Positions 44,877-53,834 of a stretch of 64,000 nt of DNA are shown here, piece by piece. The translations under genes were made by a program, and so were the position numbers. The notes beneath the pieces are model-generated. The model ran no database searches, was not told where the DNA came from, and saw only the letters and a program-made list of their open reading frames with translations. Each line of letters opens with the position of its first letter. Positions within the stretch are counted from its first letter, which is position 1. Source of the stretch: Sulfuricurvum kujiense DSM 16994 (GTDB lineage Bacteria; Campylobacterota; Campylobacteria; Campylobacterales; Sulfurimonadaceae); the NCBI RefSeq assembly GCF_000183725.1, contig NC_014762.1:186001-250000 (forward strand), read 5' to 3'.

Positions 44877-46457
44877 TTGAAACAGCGAGTCAATGCGCTG
44901 TTGCGCGATAAATTCAATGCTGACGTTATCCTCGAAAAACCGAAAGATCGTTCTTTCGGTCACTTCGCTACCCCTATCGCTTTTTCACTAGCCAAAGAAT
45001 TACGAAAATCTCCTATGCTCATTGCCGAAGAGATTGCAGGGTCGTTCGCGGATGAGTCGATGTTTAGTGCCGTAGAATCGGTTCAGGGCTATATTAATTT
45101 TCGTCTCTCCGAAGCATTTTTGGATGAGTATGCTTCATGGGCATTGAGCCACGGCGATGAATTTGGAAGCAGCGATAAAAAAGGGACGATCCTTTTGGAA
45201 TTCGTAAGTGCCAACCCGACGGGACCGCTTCACATCGGTCATGCCCGCGGTGCGGTGTACGGCGATACGATGCTGCGTCTCGGGCGTCATTTAGGCTACG
45301 ATATCACGGCGGAATACTACGTTAACGATGCGGGAAATCAGATCGATTTACTCGGTGTCTCCCTTCAGCTTGAAGGGCGAAGCAGTCTCCTCGGCGAGAG
45401 TGTCGAATGGCCTGAGAAATATTACCGGGGCGAGTATCTGAGCGATTTGGCACGAGAAGTTGTAGAGCTTTTCGGCGAAGAAGCTCTGCGTGATGAGAGC
45501 CGTCAAAAAGAACTGGCATTGTGGGCAAAAGACAAAATTTTGGCCCTTATCGTAGATGATCTGGCCGCGATCAATGTCCACTTTGATACATTTGTCGGAG
45601 AAGCATCGCTGTACAGCGAATGGGACCGTGTCATGGCAAAAATGGGCGAGGGTGTTTATGTGAATGAAGGCAAAACCTTTATCCGCTCATCCGACCTCGG
45701 CGATGACCACGATCGGGTCGTTGTCCGTGAAGACGGCCGACCTACCTACCTTGCTGGGGATATTATCTACCATAACCAAAAGTTCGAGCGCGGATATGAT
45801 GATTATATCAATATCTGGGGAGCGGATCACCACGGTTATATCGCCCGTGTGAAAGCGGCAATTACCTTTTTGGGCTACGATTCTTCCAAGCTGGAAGTAC
45901 TCCTTTCGCAGATGGTGAGTCTTCTTAAAGACGGTGAACCGTTTAAGATGTCCAAACGTGCCGGAACTGTTATTTTGATGAGCGATGTCGTCGAAGAGAT
46001 CGGTGCGGAAGCGCTGCGCTTTATGTTCGCCTCTAAAAAGTGCGACACGGCGCTCGAGTTCGATATCGAAGAACTCAAACGTCAGGACAGTTCCAACCCG
46101 ATCTACTATATCCAATATGCGCATGCCCGTATTCAGACATTGATTTCAAAAAGCGAAAAAAATATGGATGAGATTATGGGATCACATTTGTATGGACTGA
46201 GTAGCGATGCCGACGGATTGTTGTTTGAAGCGCTGTTGTTACCAGAAATCATCGATGACGCTTTCGAATCGCGCCAAGCGCAAAAGCTTCCTGACTATCT
46301 TAAAGTTTTAGCGGGAAGATTGCATAAATTTTATTACGATACCCGTATTATCGGAACGGAAGACGAAGCAAAACTTCTTAAACTTCTTCTTGTCGTTGCT
46401 CTCTCTATCAAAACAGGGCTCTCATTGCTCGGAATCCAAGCAAAAGACCGGATGTAA
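44877..46457 (+). CDS. argS: Arginine-tRNA ligase
   Basis: 526 residues, class I synthetase. The HIGH motif appears as NPTGPLHIGHARGAVYGD and the KMSKS-type region as FKMSKRAGTVILM. The C-terminal anticodon-binding domain has YYIQYAHARIQTL and ends SLLGIQAKDRM. A TTG start at 44877 is used because no ATG or ribosome-binding site is nearby; translation is probably coupled to tatA, three bases upstream. Confidence 0.97.
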   Translation: MKQRVNALLRDKFNADVILEKPKDRSFGHFATPIAFSLAKELRKSPMLIAEEIAGSFADESMFSAVESVQGYINFRLSEAFLDEYASWALSHGDEFGSSDKKGTILLEFVSANPTGPLHIGHARGAVYGDTMLRLGRHLGYDITAEYYVNDAGNQIDLLGVSLQLEGRSSLLGESVEWPEKYYRGEYLSDLAREVVELFGEEALRDESRQKELALWAKDKILALIVDDLAAINVHFDTFVGEASLYSEWDRVMAKMGEGVYVNEGKTFIRSSDLGDDHDRVVVREDGRPTYLAGDIIYHNQKFERGYDDYINIWGADHHGYIARVKAAITFLGYDSSKLEVLLSQMVSLLKDGEPFKMSKRAGTVILMSDVVEEIGAEALRFMFASKKCDTALEFDIEELKRQDSSNPIYYIQYAHARIQTLISKSEKNMDEIMGSHLYGLSSDADGLLFEALLLPEIIDDAFESRQAQKLPDYLKVLAGRLHKFYYDTRIIGTEDEAKLLKLLLVVALSIKTGLSLLGIQAKDRM

Positions 46458-46505
46458 ATCCGAGTCTTCTTGCGATACCGGATTTTATATCCGCTACCTC
46501 TTTCT

Positions 46506-47252
46506 TTAGCCTAAAAGGCGTGCCATCGATTGACGCATTGTGTCCGTTTGGTGTGCCATCGCAAGCAAGCCTGCACTGATCTGATTATTGCTTTGCTGAA
46601 ACTCACTCACTTGTTTTGCCATATCCGTATCCGCGATTTGGCTTTTCGCTGCCGCCGTATCGGTTATTTGCTGCAACAGTACATTTGTACTGCTGATAAA
46701 ATTGTTGGTTGCCGATCCGACATCGCTTTGGGCTGATGCAAGCGTTTGGGCATATTGGTTGATCCCTTCTTGGTTATCAATACTCAGCCCTTTCGGAGAA
46801 ACATTCGCAATAGATGCCGAAAGGGTGCCCTCACCGATCGAGATAGAAAAATTGTTGTTAAAAAGAGGATTGCCGTTGTAGCTTGTCGTGTTAACAATGT
46901 TTTGCATCGATGAGAGGGTACGCTGAAACTGACTGTTTAACGCTTGCTTATCGGCACTGTTGAGGATAGCGCTGTTATTGCGGACACTTAAATCGTTCAA
47001 TGTTTGTGTCTGATCCGAAAGGCTGCTCAGTGCCCCGTCAGCAATCTGCAACATGGCAATTCCGTCATTGGCGTTCATTAACCCCTGCGATAATGAAGAA
47101 ATTTGATTCTGCATCATATCGGCAATAGTCCGTGACGAACTGTCTTCTAATTTGAGTTCAACGGCTGTAGCGATTTTCTCAAGCGTTTTATCACGATTTG
47201 AAGTTTCCGTATTCATCTGCGGAAGCGCATTTGATAGTGAATTTACTTTCAT
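46506..47252 (-). CDS. FlaC-like short flagellin
   Basis: 248 residues. It keeps only the conserved D0/D1 ends of flagellin: NANDGIAMLQIADGALSSLS near residue 60 and a C-terminal helix with QQSNNQ-like repeats and MAHQTDTMRQSMARLLG; the variable central domain is missing. C. jejuni FlaC (249 residues) has the same size and shares GLSIDNQ and ATYNG-type stretches; it is secreted through the flagellar export system and is not a major filament part. AAGGAGG precedes the ATG. A CATTCAGTGATATT stretch upstream might be a sigma-28 site, but this is weak. The 48-base gap to argS holds competing inverted repeats (46457-46493). Confidence 0.82.
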   Translation of the reverse strand: MKVNSLSNALPQMNTETSNRDKTLEKIATAVELKLEDSSSRTIADMMQNQISSLSQGLMNANDGIAMLQIADGALSSLSDQTQTLNDLSVRNNSAILNSADKQALNSQFQRTLSSMQNIVNTTSYNGNPLFNNNFSISIGEGTLSASIANVSPKGLSIDNQEGINQYAQTLASAQSDVGSATNNFISSTNVLLQQITDTAAAKSQIADTDMAKQVSEFQQSNNQISAGLLAMAHQTDTMRQSMARLLG

Positions 47253-47357
47253 ATCATCCTCCTTGATAATTTCTAGTATATTTAGAATATCACTGAATGA
47301 ATTAAAAATTGATAAGATTTTGAGACTAAAGTTTTCTTTGCCGTATTACAGCAATGC

Positions 47358-47363
47358 TATAAT
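47358..47363 (+). promoter_or_regulatory. -10 box of aguB
   Basis: TATAAT, 31 bases before the ATG at 47395; GAGGAGCGGGGA lies between as a strong ribosome-binding site. The -35 area is T-rich (TTTTCTTTG). Confidence 0.55.
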
Positions 47364-47394
47364 TGCGCAACAGAAAGTAAGTGAGGAGCGGGGA

Positions 47395-48243
47395 ATGGTT
47401 AAAGTCGCGGCGATACAGATGCAGATGAGCGAAGATAAAGCTTCCAATGTTGCAAAAGCGGAATCGATGGTGCGTGACGCGGCGCGTAACGGTGCCAATA
47501 TTATTTTGATCCCCGAATTGTTTGAGGGATATTACTTTTGCAAAGATATGGACGATAAATATTTTGCATGGGCACAACCGCTTGAGAATAATCCGCTGAT
47601 CGCACATTTTAGTGCGTTGGCCAAAGAACTGGGTGTCGTATTGCCGATCAGCTATTTTGAGCGCGACGGTGAGCGTTATTTCAACTCTCTCGTGATGATC
47701 GATGCGGACGGCACCGTAATGGAAAATTACCGTAAGACCCATATTCCCGACGGTCCGGGATACGAAGAGAAATTTTACTTTGAACCGGGGGATACGGGTT
47801 TTAAAGTATGGGAAACCCGCTACGGTAATGTCGGCGTAGGGATTTGCTGGGATCAGTGGTTCCCTGAGACGGCGCGCTCCCTCACACTGTTGGGTGCCGA
47901 TATGATTTTCTATCCGACGGCTATCGGATCTGAGCCGGAGATCGGCGTTGATTCGGCGTCGCATTGGCAGCGGGTACAGATGGGACACTCTGCGGCAAAC
48001 ATCATCCCAGTGATTGCGGCAAATCGTATCGGAGAAGAGGTCGGCGAGAGCTGTACCCTCACGTTTTACGGTAGTTCGTTTATCACCGACCATACGGGTG
48101 CGAAAGTCGCCGAAGCTTCTCGGAATCGCGAAGAGATACTCTACAGCGAGATCGATCCAGCATCGATTCGTGAACACCGCCACTATTGGGGGTTGATCCG
48201 CGACCGCCGTCCGGAGTGTTACGGAGAGATTGTTAAGCAATAA
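47395..48243 (+). CDS. aguB: N-carbamoylputrescine amidase
   Basis: 282 residues, nitrilase superfamily. Converts N-carbamoylputrescine to putrescine in the agmatine route. The catalytic triad is visible: Glu in LIPELFEGYYF, Lys in NYRKTHIPDGPGYEEKFYF and Cys in VGVGICWDQWFPE. The end HRHYWGLIRDRRPECYGEI is typical of AguB. The open frame begins far upstream, but the ATG at 47395 with GAGGAG is clearly right. The agmatine deiminase gene aguA is not in the window. Confidence 0.94.
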   Translation: MVKVAAIQMQMSEDKASNVAKAESMVRDAARNGANIILIPELFEGYYFCKDMDDKYFAWAQPLENNPLIAHFSALAKELGVVLPISYFERDGERYFNSLVMIDADGTVMENYRKTHIPDGPGYEEKFYFEPGDTGFKVWETRYGNVGVGICWDQWFPETARSLTLLGADMIFYPTAIGSEPEIGVDSASHWQRVQMGHSAANIIPVIAANRIGEEVGESCTLTFYGSSFITDHTGAKVAEASRNREEILYSEIDPASIREHRHYWGLIRDRRPECYGEIVKQ

Positions 48244-48247
48244 CGAT

Positions 48248-48928
48248 ATGGAAAAATCAGCCACAAAAAATCTTCATGTTTTATATGTAGAAGATGATGA
48301 TGTGGCACGTGAAAACGGGATTGAATACCTTGAAAACTACTTCGATCATGTTCATGCCGCTTCGGATGCTTTTGAAGGATTAAAGCTCTATCGGGAGGTT
48401 CATCCCGAAATCATCATTACCGATATTCAGATGCCTAAACTAAACGGCTTAGAGTTTATCAAACAAATCCGTAAAGAGAATAAAGAGACGCAGATTATTG
48501 TCATTAGCGCGTACAGTGACACAACCTATCTTCTTCAGGCAATCGAGTTGCAGTTAGTCAAATACCTGATTAAACCGGTACAGGAGAGCGCTTTTAAAGA
48601 AGCGTTGCGACAATGTATCGAAAGTATCCACCATAAAGATTCTAATATCATCAACCTTCCGGAAAATACCTATTTTGACACGTACAATCAGACTCTTGTC
48701 CGCGATGGTGACATTGTTGCTTTACGGACAAAAGAGCTTCAGATACTGAGTCTGCTCCTCAAATACAAAAACCGCTATGTCACCTATAGCGAGATCGAAA
48801 ACCATGTTTGGCGAGAGAGTGCGATGAGCAATGACGCGCTTAAAACCCTGATGAAAAATCTCAAAGCCAAACTTCCTCCAAATCTTATTTCAAACCTCTC
48901 GGGGACGGGATATAAAATTGAGTGCTGA
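48248..48928 (+). CDS. Response regulator, OmpR-like with winged-helix domain
   Basis: 226 residues from the ATG. Receiver domain (about 8-125): acidic pair in YVEDDDVARE, phospho-acceptor in IIITDIQMP, Thr/Ser in VISAYSD and Lys in KYLIKPVQ. The C-terminal domain (about 145-226) is a winged helix with ALRTKELQILSLLLKYKNRY and a final LSGTGYKIEC. The start is uncertain: a TTG at 48230 overlaps aguB, and neither start has a well-placed ribosome-binding site. It overlaps the kinase gene by 11 bases, so they form a two-component pair. Confidence 0.9.
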   Translation: MEKSATKNLHVLYVEDDDVARENGIEYLENYFDHVHAASDAFEGLKLYREVHPEIIITDIQMPKLNGLEFIKQIRKENKETQIIVISAYSDTTYLLQAIELQLVKYLIKPVQESAFKEALRQCIESIHHKDSNIINLPENTYFDTYNQTLVRDGDIVALRTKELQILSLLLKYKNRYVTYSEIENHVWRESAMSNDALKTLMKNLKAKLPPNLISNLSGTGYKIEC

Positions 48929-50237
48929 AGCGTTCACCCACTTAGCCTACGGTGCAACGTTCGGCATTTTACTGATGAGTATCGTCTATACGTTGGTACG
49001 CTATGTTTATTCCAAAGAGATTATGTATATCAGCTATTGTGCAATGCAGGTCTTTTCATTGGGGTACATCAGTGTATACAGTCATCTTTTTTCGCTATCA
49101 GCGTTTAGTCAAGAGATATTTCTTCTGCTAGCAACGCTTAGTGCCGTTATTTTTGCGATAACGTTTCATGAGGGCAATTTGATCCCAAAGATTACTAATT
49201 TTAAAGAGTTGGTTATCAATACCCTCTTGCTCAATGTTGTCATTTTAACCGCCTTTTATCACTATATCCTTTTTGAGTATCTCCCCTATACGGTAGTTTA
49301 TGCGATTTTGTTTCTCTCAATCGTATTTAACCTCCGATCAGGATTTAAACCGACGATCGTTTACGTCATCGGATGGTCACTGCTGTGTATTTTGTTGTTT
49401 GTGTTTCAGCTCAAACAGGTGTACGTAGAACACGGTTATATCGATATTGTATTGGCGGCGTTTGCAGTGGAAGCGGTGTTGTTTACGATCTCTATTTCGT
49501 ACAAATACAATCTTTTCAAAAATCAGGCACTCGATCATCAAAATATGCTGTTTCAACAGTCAAAAATGGCAAAAAGCGGTGAGATGATCGCTAATATCAC
49601 CCACCAGTTTCGTCAACCCCTCAACAACCTCTCCTACCTGTTGATGAATTTGAAAAGTCGATATGAAAACCGTACGCTTGACGATGCATATTTTGATAAG
49701 AAAATCGCTTCGGCTCAGGAACAACTGCAGTTTTTATCCAAGACGATTGATGATTTCAAAGAGTTTTATACCCCTGACAAAGTGAAAGAACCTTTTTCCC
49801 TCACCGAAGCGATCCGCAACAGCGTTGCCGTCATTGCTCCCGATTTGAAGAGCAAGGGAATTGTATTGGAGGTTGTTGCTTGTGATGAAGAGGTAATTGT
49901 TTTTGGGAAAAAGAATGAGCTGTCACAGGTACTTTTGGCGTTGATCTCCAATGCGTCGGATGCATTGAGAGGGGTTAGTGAACCAAAGATTATCCTTCGC
50001 AGCAACCGTAATGGAAGCGAAGCAATGATTAGACTCGAAGATAACGGGAGCGGGATCCCAAGCGATGTGCTCGGAAAGATATTTGAGCCCTATGTTACGA
50101 CAAAATCGCAAGGGAGCGGAATCGGGCTCTATTTATGCAAAATGATAATCGAAAAAAGCTTCGGAGGAAAAATAGAGGTAGAGAGCAAGGTTCGGGAGGG
50201 GAGCGTGTTTACCCTCTCGATGGCGCTCTATCACTGA
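48918..50237 (+). CDS. Sensor histidine kinase with seven-span membrane domain
   Basis: 439 residues, TTG start inside the end of the regulator gene. Seven hydrophobic spans fill the first 200 residues, a 7TM sensor layout without a large periplasmic domain. The H box is MIANITHQFRQPLNNLSYLL, the N box LISNASDALRG, and the ATP lid RLEDNGSGIPSDVLGKIFEPY and GSGIGLYLCKMIIEK. The signal is unknown; membrane state or a small hydrophobic molecule is possible. Its end overlaps ccoG on the opposite strand by seven bases. Confidence 0.92.
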   Translation: MSAEAFTHLAYGATFGILLMSIVYTLVRYVYSKEIMYISYCAMQVFSLGYISVYSHLFSLSAFSQEIFLLLATLSAVIFAITFHEGNLIPKITNFKELVINTLLLNVVILTAFYHYILFEYLPYTVVYAILFLSIVFNLRSGFKPTIVYVIGWSLLCILLFVFQLKQVYVEHGYIDIVLAAFAVEAVLFTISISYKYNLFKNQALDHQNMLFQQSKMAKSGEMIANITHQFRQPLNNLSYLLMNLKSRYENRTLDDAYFDKKIASAQEQLQFLSKTIDDFKEFYTPDKVKEPFSLTEAIRNSVAVIAPDLKSKGIVLEVVACDEEVIVFGKKNELSQVLLALISNASDALRGVSEPKIILRSNRNGSEAMIRLEDNGSGIPSDVLGKIFEPYVTTKSQGSGIGLYLCKMIIEKSFGGKIEVESKVREGSVFTLSMALYH

Positions 50238-51559
50238 GTTCGCGGATAGATAAACGAAATCTCTTTTACGACAGAGATTTTCGGATCTTCTTTTGCAAAG
50301 ATCATCAGTTTGACTTTCAACGCGGTGTCTCTTCGATCCGACTGGGACAAGTTTTGATTTGTCGAGATCACCAATATCCGTTTTCGCATTCCGTCCGGTT
50401 TGAGGGTTAGCGCTTCAAAGCTATCGATACGGAAGTTTTTATCTTCCACTTTGACATCATAGGTATAGGTTTGTTTTTGGGTGTTGTGAATGTTAACAAT
50501 ATAGTTGTTGCTCACGATACCCTCCTGCACTTTGTAGAGTTCGTTTGGTTTATTGATATTGACCAACACCCGCTCTTGTTCCGATGCAAATGCTGCCGCA
50601 AAAATCAAAGATCCAGCCATAGCGACGAAATACATCATATTGCGTTTTGAAAAAATAGAGCACTTTATGTCATGAAAAATAGATTTTTGGCTTCCCCACT
50701 CGATCAGTGATTTTTTACCCAGTTTGCCCATAACAGCAGTACAGGCATCGGCGCATCCGAGGCAGTTGATACACTCTAACTGTAGTCCTTGACGTATATC
50801 AATGTGGGTCGGACATACTTTGACACAGGCTTCACAGGTGGTACACTCTTCTGTTCCTATCCACTGTTTACTATCCGTAATCTGCTTTTGATTGTTTTGG
50901 TAAATCAAACCGCCGCGATTGTGGTTATAGACGACGTGTTTGGTATTATCATCGTACAGGACGGTTTGAATACGTGAATAAGGGCACAGGTAGGTACAAA
51001 AACTCTCCTGCATCCATACAATATCGTAGATCAAAAATGCTGCAGTCGTCGCAATAAAGATAATGATAAATAGGTGTTCTTCGGGATGGTACATGTAGGT
51101 GAAAAAATCTTCAGGCGGAACAAAATACCAGATGAAATTGGTCGATGCGGTTGTGGCGATTAACGTCCAGAGCAAAAATCCGACAACAATTTTGAGTTTA
51201 TTCTCAAGAGGTGAGGTATCCATCCGCTTTTGTTTGTTCGCATTGTTTCTCAAATCAAGGAGTGTTCCTTGAATCAGATCCCGATAAATGGTTCGAAAAA
51301 TAGTCTGAGGGCATCCCCATCCGCACCACGCTCTACCCAAGATGGAGGTGAGGGCAAAAATGCCGATAAACAAAAACATTAGCAAAAACGGCATAATGTA
51401 AAATTCGTTGACATCGTATGCCAATCCCATAAAATGGAACTGGAGTTTCTCAAACGAGAGAAGTAACAGATGGTTTTCATTGAGCGTGATAAACGGCACA
51501 ACAAAGGTAAACAGGGTGACAAAGGCGTAGAACCAATATCGCTTAGTCGCATAAGACAT
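50231..51559 (-). CDS. ccoG: Cytochrome oxidase assembly protein CcoG (RdxA/FixG)
   Basis: 442 residues. Membrane-bound iron-sulfur protein that reduces copper for assembly of cbb3-type cytochrome oxidase. N-terminal membrane part with WCGWGCPQT, a FCTYLCPYSRIQT stretch, two [4Fe-4S] motifs (CTTCEACVKVCP and CINCLGCADAC), a further span (MMYFVAMAGSLIFAAAF) and a C-terminal periplasmic Ig-like domain. The ccoNOPQ genes are not in the window. The 124-base gap to the next gene holds its promoter region. Confidence 0.95.
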   Translation of the reverse strand: MSYATKRYWFYAFVTLFTFVVPFITLNENHLLLLSFEKLQFHFMGLAYDVNEFYIMPFLLMFLFIGIFALTSILGRAWCGWGCPQTIFRTIYRDLIQGTLLDLRNNANKQKRMDTSPLENKLKIVVGFLLWTLIATTASTNFIWYFVPPEDFFTYMYHPEEHLFIIIFIATTAAFLIYDIVWMQESFCTYLCPYSRIQTVLYDDNTKHVVYNHNRGGLIYQNNQKQITDSKQWIGTEECTTCEACVKVCPTHIDIRQGLQLECINCLGCADACTAVMGKLGKKSLIEWGSQKSIFHDIKCSIFSKRNMMYFVAMAGSLIFAAAFASEQERVLVNINKPNELYKVQEGIVSNNYIVNIHNTQKQTYTYDVKVEDKNFRIDSFEALTLKPDGMRKRILVISTNQNLSQSDRRDTALKVKLMIFAKEDPKISVVKEISFIYPRTQ

Positions 51560-51683
51560 AGAGACTCCTTGAAGATAGAATGAAGAACTGTAAAAAAATA
51601 AAGTGTCTTTTTGGTGGTCTTAAAAAAAAAGAGTGGAACTCCTTTTGCTTTAGTGAAGGTAAGAATCACTAACGGGGGTTGCC

Positions 51684-52472
51684 GTGAAAGTTGTTTTACG
51701 CAATAACGCTATCTTTGTTCAAGGGAGCTCTAATACGCTCGAAGAGTCGTGGATGGAGGAGTTTTTCGACCATCACATCCATAACACACTGTTTTTGGAT
51801 AACGGTGTTCTGGTCCTCAACAACGAAAATTCTTCCGATCAAAAAGAGGAGTTTTTGGAGACATTGAGCGAGCGTTTTACAAAAGCCAATGAACTGACCA
51901 GTTCGTTTTACAGCCGATCGCTCAAACGGTGCCGCACGGCCGCCGTCCGGATTGAAGTTCCTTTCCGTGAGAGTGAAAAAGTGGATATCGAAGTATATGC
52001 CTACAATTCGGGTTGTGTACAATTTACCCTTTTGAGTCCGAACCGCTGGGTGATGCGCTATCTCAAACAGCAGCTTTCCAATTTAGTGACAAGCTCGACA
52101 GACGATGATATTTTTATCGATGTCAGTACCGCTGCCGCTAAAGCACGCCTTGAGAAAACGCTTAACCGCCGAGAAGTTCTCCATTTTACGATCAACTACC
52201 AATACGATGACGAATTTATGAGCCGGCTTTACGGAAACTACAAAGGGTGGGGATTCGGAAACGATGCAATCGATAAAATGATCCGCTACCATGCGATTTT
52301 CGAAATACCGATGGGATCCACACCGGAAGATTTGAAAAAACGGTACCGAATGCTGGCAAAACGGTATCACCCGGATCGAGTACAGAGCAAAAATCCTAAA
52401 ATCATCAATAAATACACCGAAAAATTCCAGCTTCTCCAAGAGGCGTACGGCGCATTACGGGCGGTCAGTTAA
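51684..52472 (+). CDS. Protein with C-terminal J domain
   Basis: 262 residues. The first 190 residues are not recognised; they mix beta and helical stretches (VVLRNNAIFVQGSSNTLEES, then AAVRIEVPFRESEKVDIEVY). The last 55 residues form a J domain: STPEDLKKRYRMLAKRYHPDR with the HPD tripeptide, then FQLLQEAYGAL. It should stimulate a DnaK ATPase, with the N-terminal part giving the specificity. Not classic DnaJ, which has the J domain first plus zinc and glycine-rich parts. It overlaps the convergent DUF234 gene by 18 bases. Confidence 0.85.
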   Translation: MKVVLRNNAIFVQGSSNTLEESWMEEFFDHHIHNTLFLDNGVLVLNNENSSDQKEEFLETLSERFTKANELTSSFYSRSLKRCRTAAVRIEVPFRESEKVDIEVYAYNSGCVQFTLLSPNRWVMRYLKQQLSNLVTSSTDDDIFIDVSTAAAKARLEKTLNRREVLHFTINYQYDDEFMSRLYGNYKGWGFGNDAIDKMIRYHAIFEIPMGSTPEDLKKRYRMLAKRYHPDRVQSKNPKIINKYTEKFQLLQEAYGALRAVS

Positions 52473-53360
52473 AACGCTTAAATCTTCCGCACTAAAGCGG
52501 AAGAGCCGTTTATCCTTCAAATCATTCAGTTCGTTTGAAAACCCTCGCTTGGTGAAGAGAAAGATCCTATCCGGTGCAATAGAGAGTTTGACACATTTCT
52601 CTTCGAGATGACGAAGCTCTTTTTTGTTCACCTTGTGGTTCGTCCATTTGCACTCCCCGACCCATGTCTCCCCCTCCATTGTCTCAGTAAGCAGATCAAT
52701 CTCCACTTCACGGTTCCAGTAGCTTCCAGAATCGAGTAGATCGTTTTTAAACCGCGGCGCCAGTATTTCTCGGATATACAGATCACATAATTCTTCGAAG
52801 GTAAAACCGACAAAAGCGTTGAAACGCTCATGAAAATGGGCAAAAAAGGGGAGATAGTTTCCCTCTTGAATCGATTTGGAAAAAGGTTCCACAAACGCAA
52901 ACCAAAAGCGCAAAAAAGGGAATTTAAACCGATATTTGTGCGAAATTTTATGATGTTCGATCTCTTTTTTAAACCGTTGTTTCGGATGGGCGCGCTCCAG
53001 GGGCATTTCGCGCGAACGCTCCAATGTCAGATATCCGCTGTAGCGTAAAAACTCAAAAGCTTCGTTTCCCCGCTCTTTGCCGATACGGGCACGGCGGTAA
53101 GCCGACCCCTGGCGTCGGTCTCCGACGGCTATGGCATGCAGAAGATTCAGATACAGGGGGTTGTCTTGAAGAGATGAGAGAAAGCGTTCCCGATGAAGCT
53201 CGAACGGCTCAAGTATATGCTGTGTGATAAGCGATTCGATCGGTGCATCGGCATCGATCGGCGTATCGTATCCTCCGAAGATGGCAAAGAGTTCAATACA
53301 TTGCTCCATGTCGCGGGGGAGATTGAGATGAAAAAAATCGCTTATCAGTTTTTTATCCAT
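52455..53360 (-). CDS. Stand-alone DUF234-type protein with nuclease-like C-terminus
   Basis: 301 residues. The C-terminal 130 residues fit DUF234, the restriction-endonuclease-like end of archaeal-type ATPases: YIREILAPRF, then WNREVEIDLLTE and VGECKWTNHKVNKKEL, which provide a D-x(n)-E-x-K arrangement. The N-terminal part is helical with a winged-helix-like GNEAFEFLRYSGYLTLER, but no Walker A motif exists anywhere, so the usual ATPase domain is missing. Possibly a remnant or a domain with its own role. The ATG is seven bases after a TATAAT box with no ribosome-binding site. Confidence 0.75.
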   Translation of the reverse strand: MDKKLISDFFHLNLPRDMEQCIELFAIFGGYDTPIDADAPIESLITQHILEPFELHRERFLSSLQDNPLYLNLLHAIAVGDRRQGSAYRRARIGKERGNEAFEFLRYSGYLTLERSREMPLERAHPKQRFKKEIEHHKISHKYRFKFPFLRFWFAFVEPFSKSIQEGNYLPFFAHFHERFNAFVGFTFEELCDLYIREILAPRFKNDLLDSGSYWNREVEIDLLTETMEGETWVGECKWTNHKVNKKELRHLEEKCVKLSIAPDRIFLFTKRGFSNELNDLKDKRLFRFSAEDLSVLTDRP

Positions 53361-53367
53361 TAAAAGG

Positions 53368-53373
53368 ATTATA
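53368..53373 (-). promoter_or_regulatory. -10 box seven bases before the DUF234 ATG (possible leaderless transcript)
   Basis: TATAAT on the minus strand, then CCTTTTA and the ATG at 53360. No ribosome-binding site. Same layout as three other genes in the window. Confidence 0.5.
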
Positions 53374-53414
53374 ACGAATAAGTGAACGGTTGGCTATGAC
53401 CTCTAGGATTGGTA

Positions 53415-53744
53415 TCAGGAAGCAAGAACAACGGCGATGTTTTTGAGTATTTTGCTGACACGCTCGGAATATTCGTTGAGTTTTGCCGCATACGTATTTG
53501 CTGCAGATGCGTTGATCTCAAGTTCGCTCAGTATCTCCAGAATAGAGCGGATAAAATCACGGTGTTCGGCACATTCACGGCATACCGATGTATTGATGCA
53601 CATTCCCGCATTCATAAGAACATAAGCCTCTTCACTCTCTATACTGAGCTGTGTGAAATATTCTGTATCACGATTCATAGGCAAATTGAGCAGCTGATGA
53701 AGTAGTTGAAATTGTTTTTGTGCTTCACGGATAGTATTTAACAC
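53415..53744 (-). CDS. Small helical hypothetical protein
   Basis: 109 residues, GTG start after GGGAG at normal spacing. Nearly all helical: QKQFQLLHQLLNLPMNRDTE at the start, a cysteine-containing turn MCINTSVCRECAEHRDFI in the middle, and ANTYAAKLNEYSERVSKILK at the end. No family recognised. It stands alone between two genes with their own promoters. Confidence 0.6.
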   Translation of the reverse strand: MLNTIREAQKQFQLLHQLLNLPMNRDTEYFTQLSIESEEAYVLMNAGMCINTSVCRECAEHRDFIRSILEILSELEINASAANTYAAKLNEYSERVSKILKNIAVVLAS

Positions 53745-53834
53745 GGTTTTCTCCCGTTAAAATTTGATTGACTTAATTGTAGCTCAAAAAAGGTAGAATA
53801 GCATTACAAATTTATTACTTTAAAAAGAGAATTT

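Noticed and set aside
47152-47394. N-terminal extension of aguB in the open frame
   Set aside because: Would overlap the start of the flaC-like gene and lies upstream of the promoter and ribosome-binding site; the nitrilase domain begins at the ATG at 47395.
47326-48264. 312-residue open frame opposite aguB
   Set aside because: Lies wholly over a confident nitrilase-family gene and has no family features.
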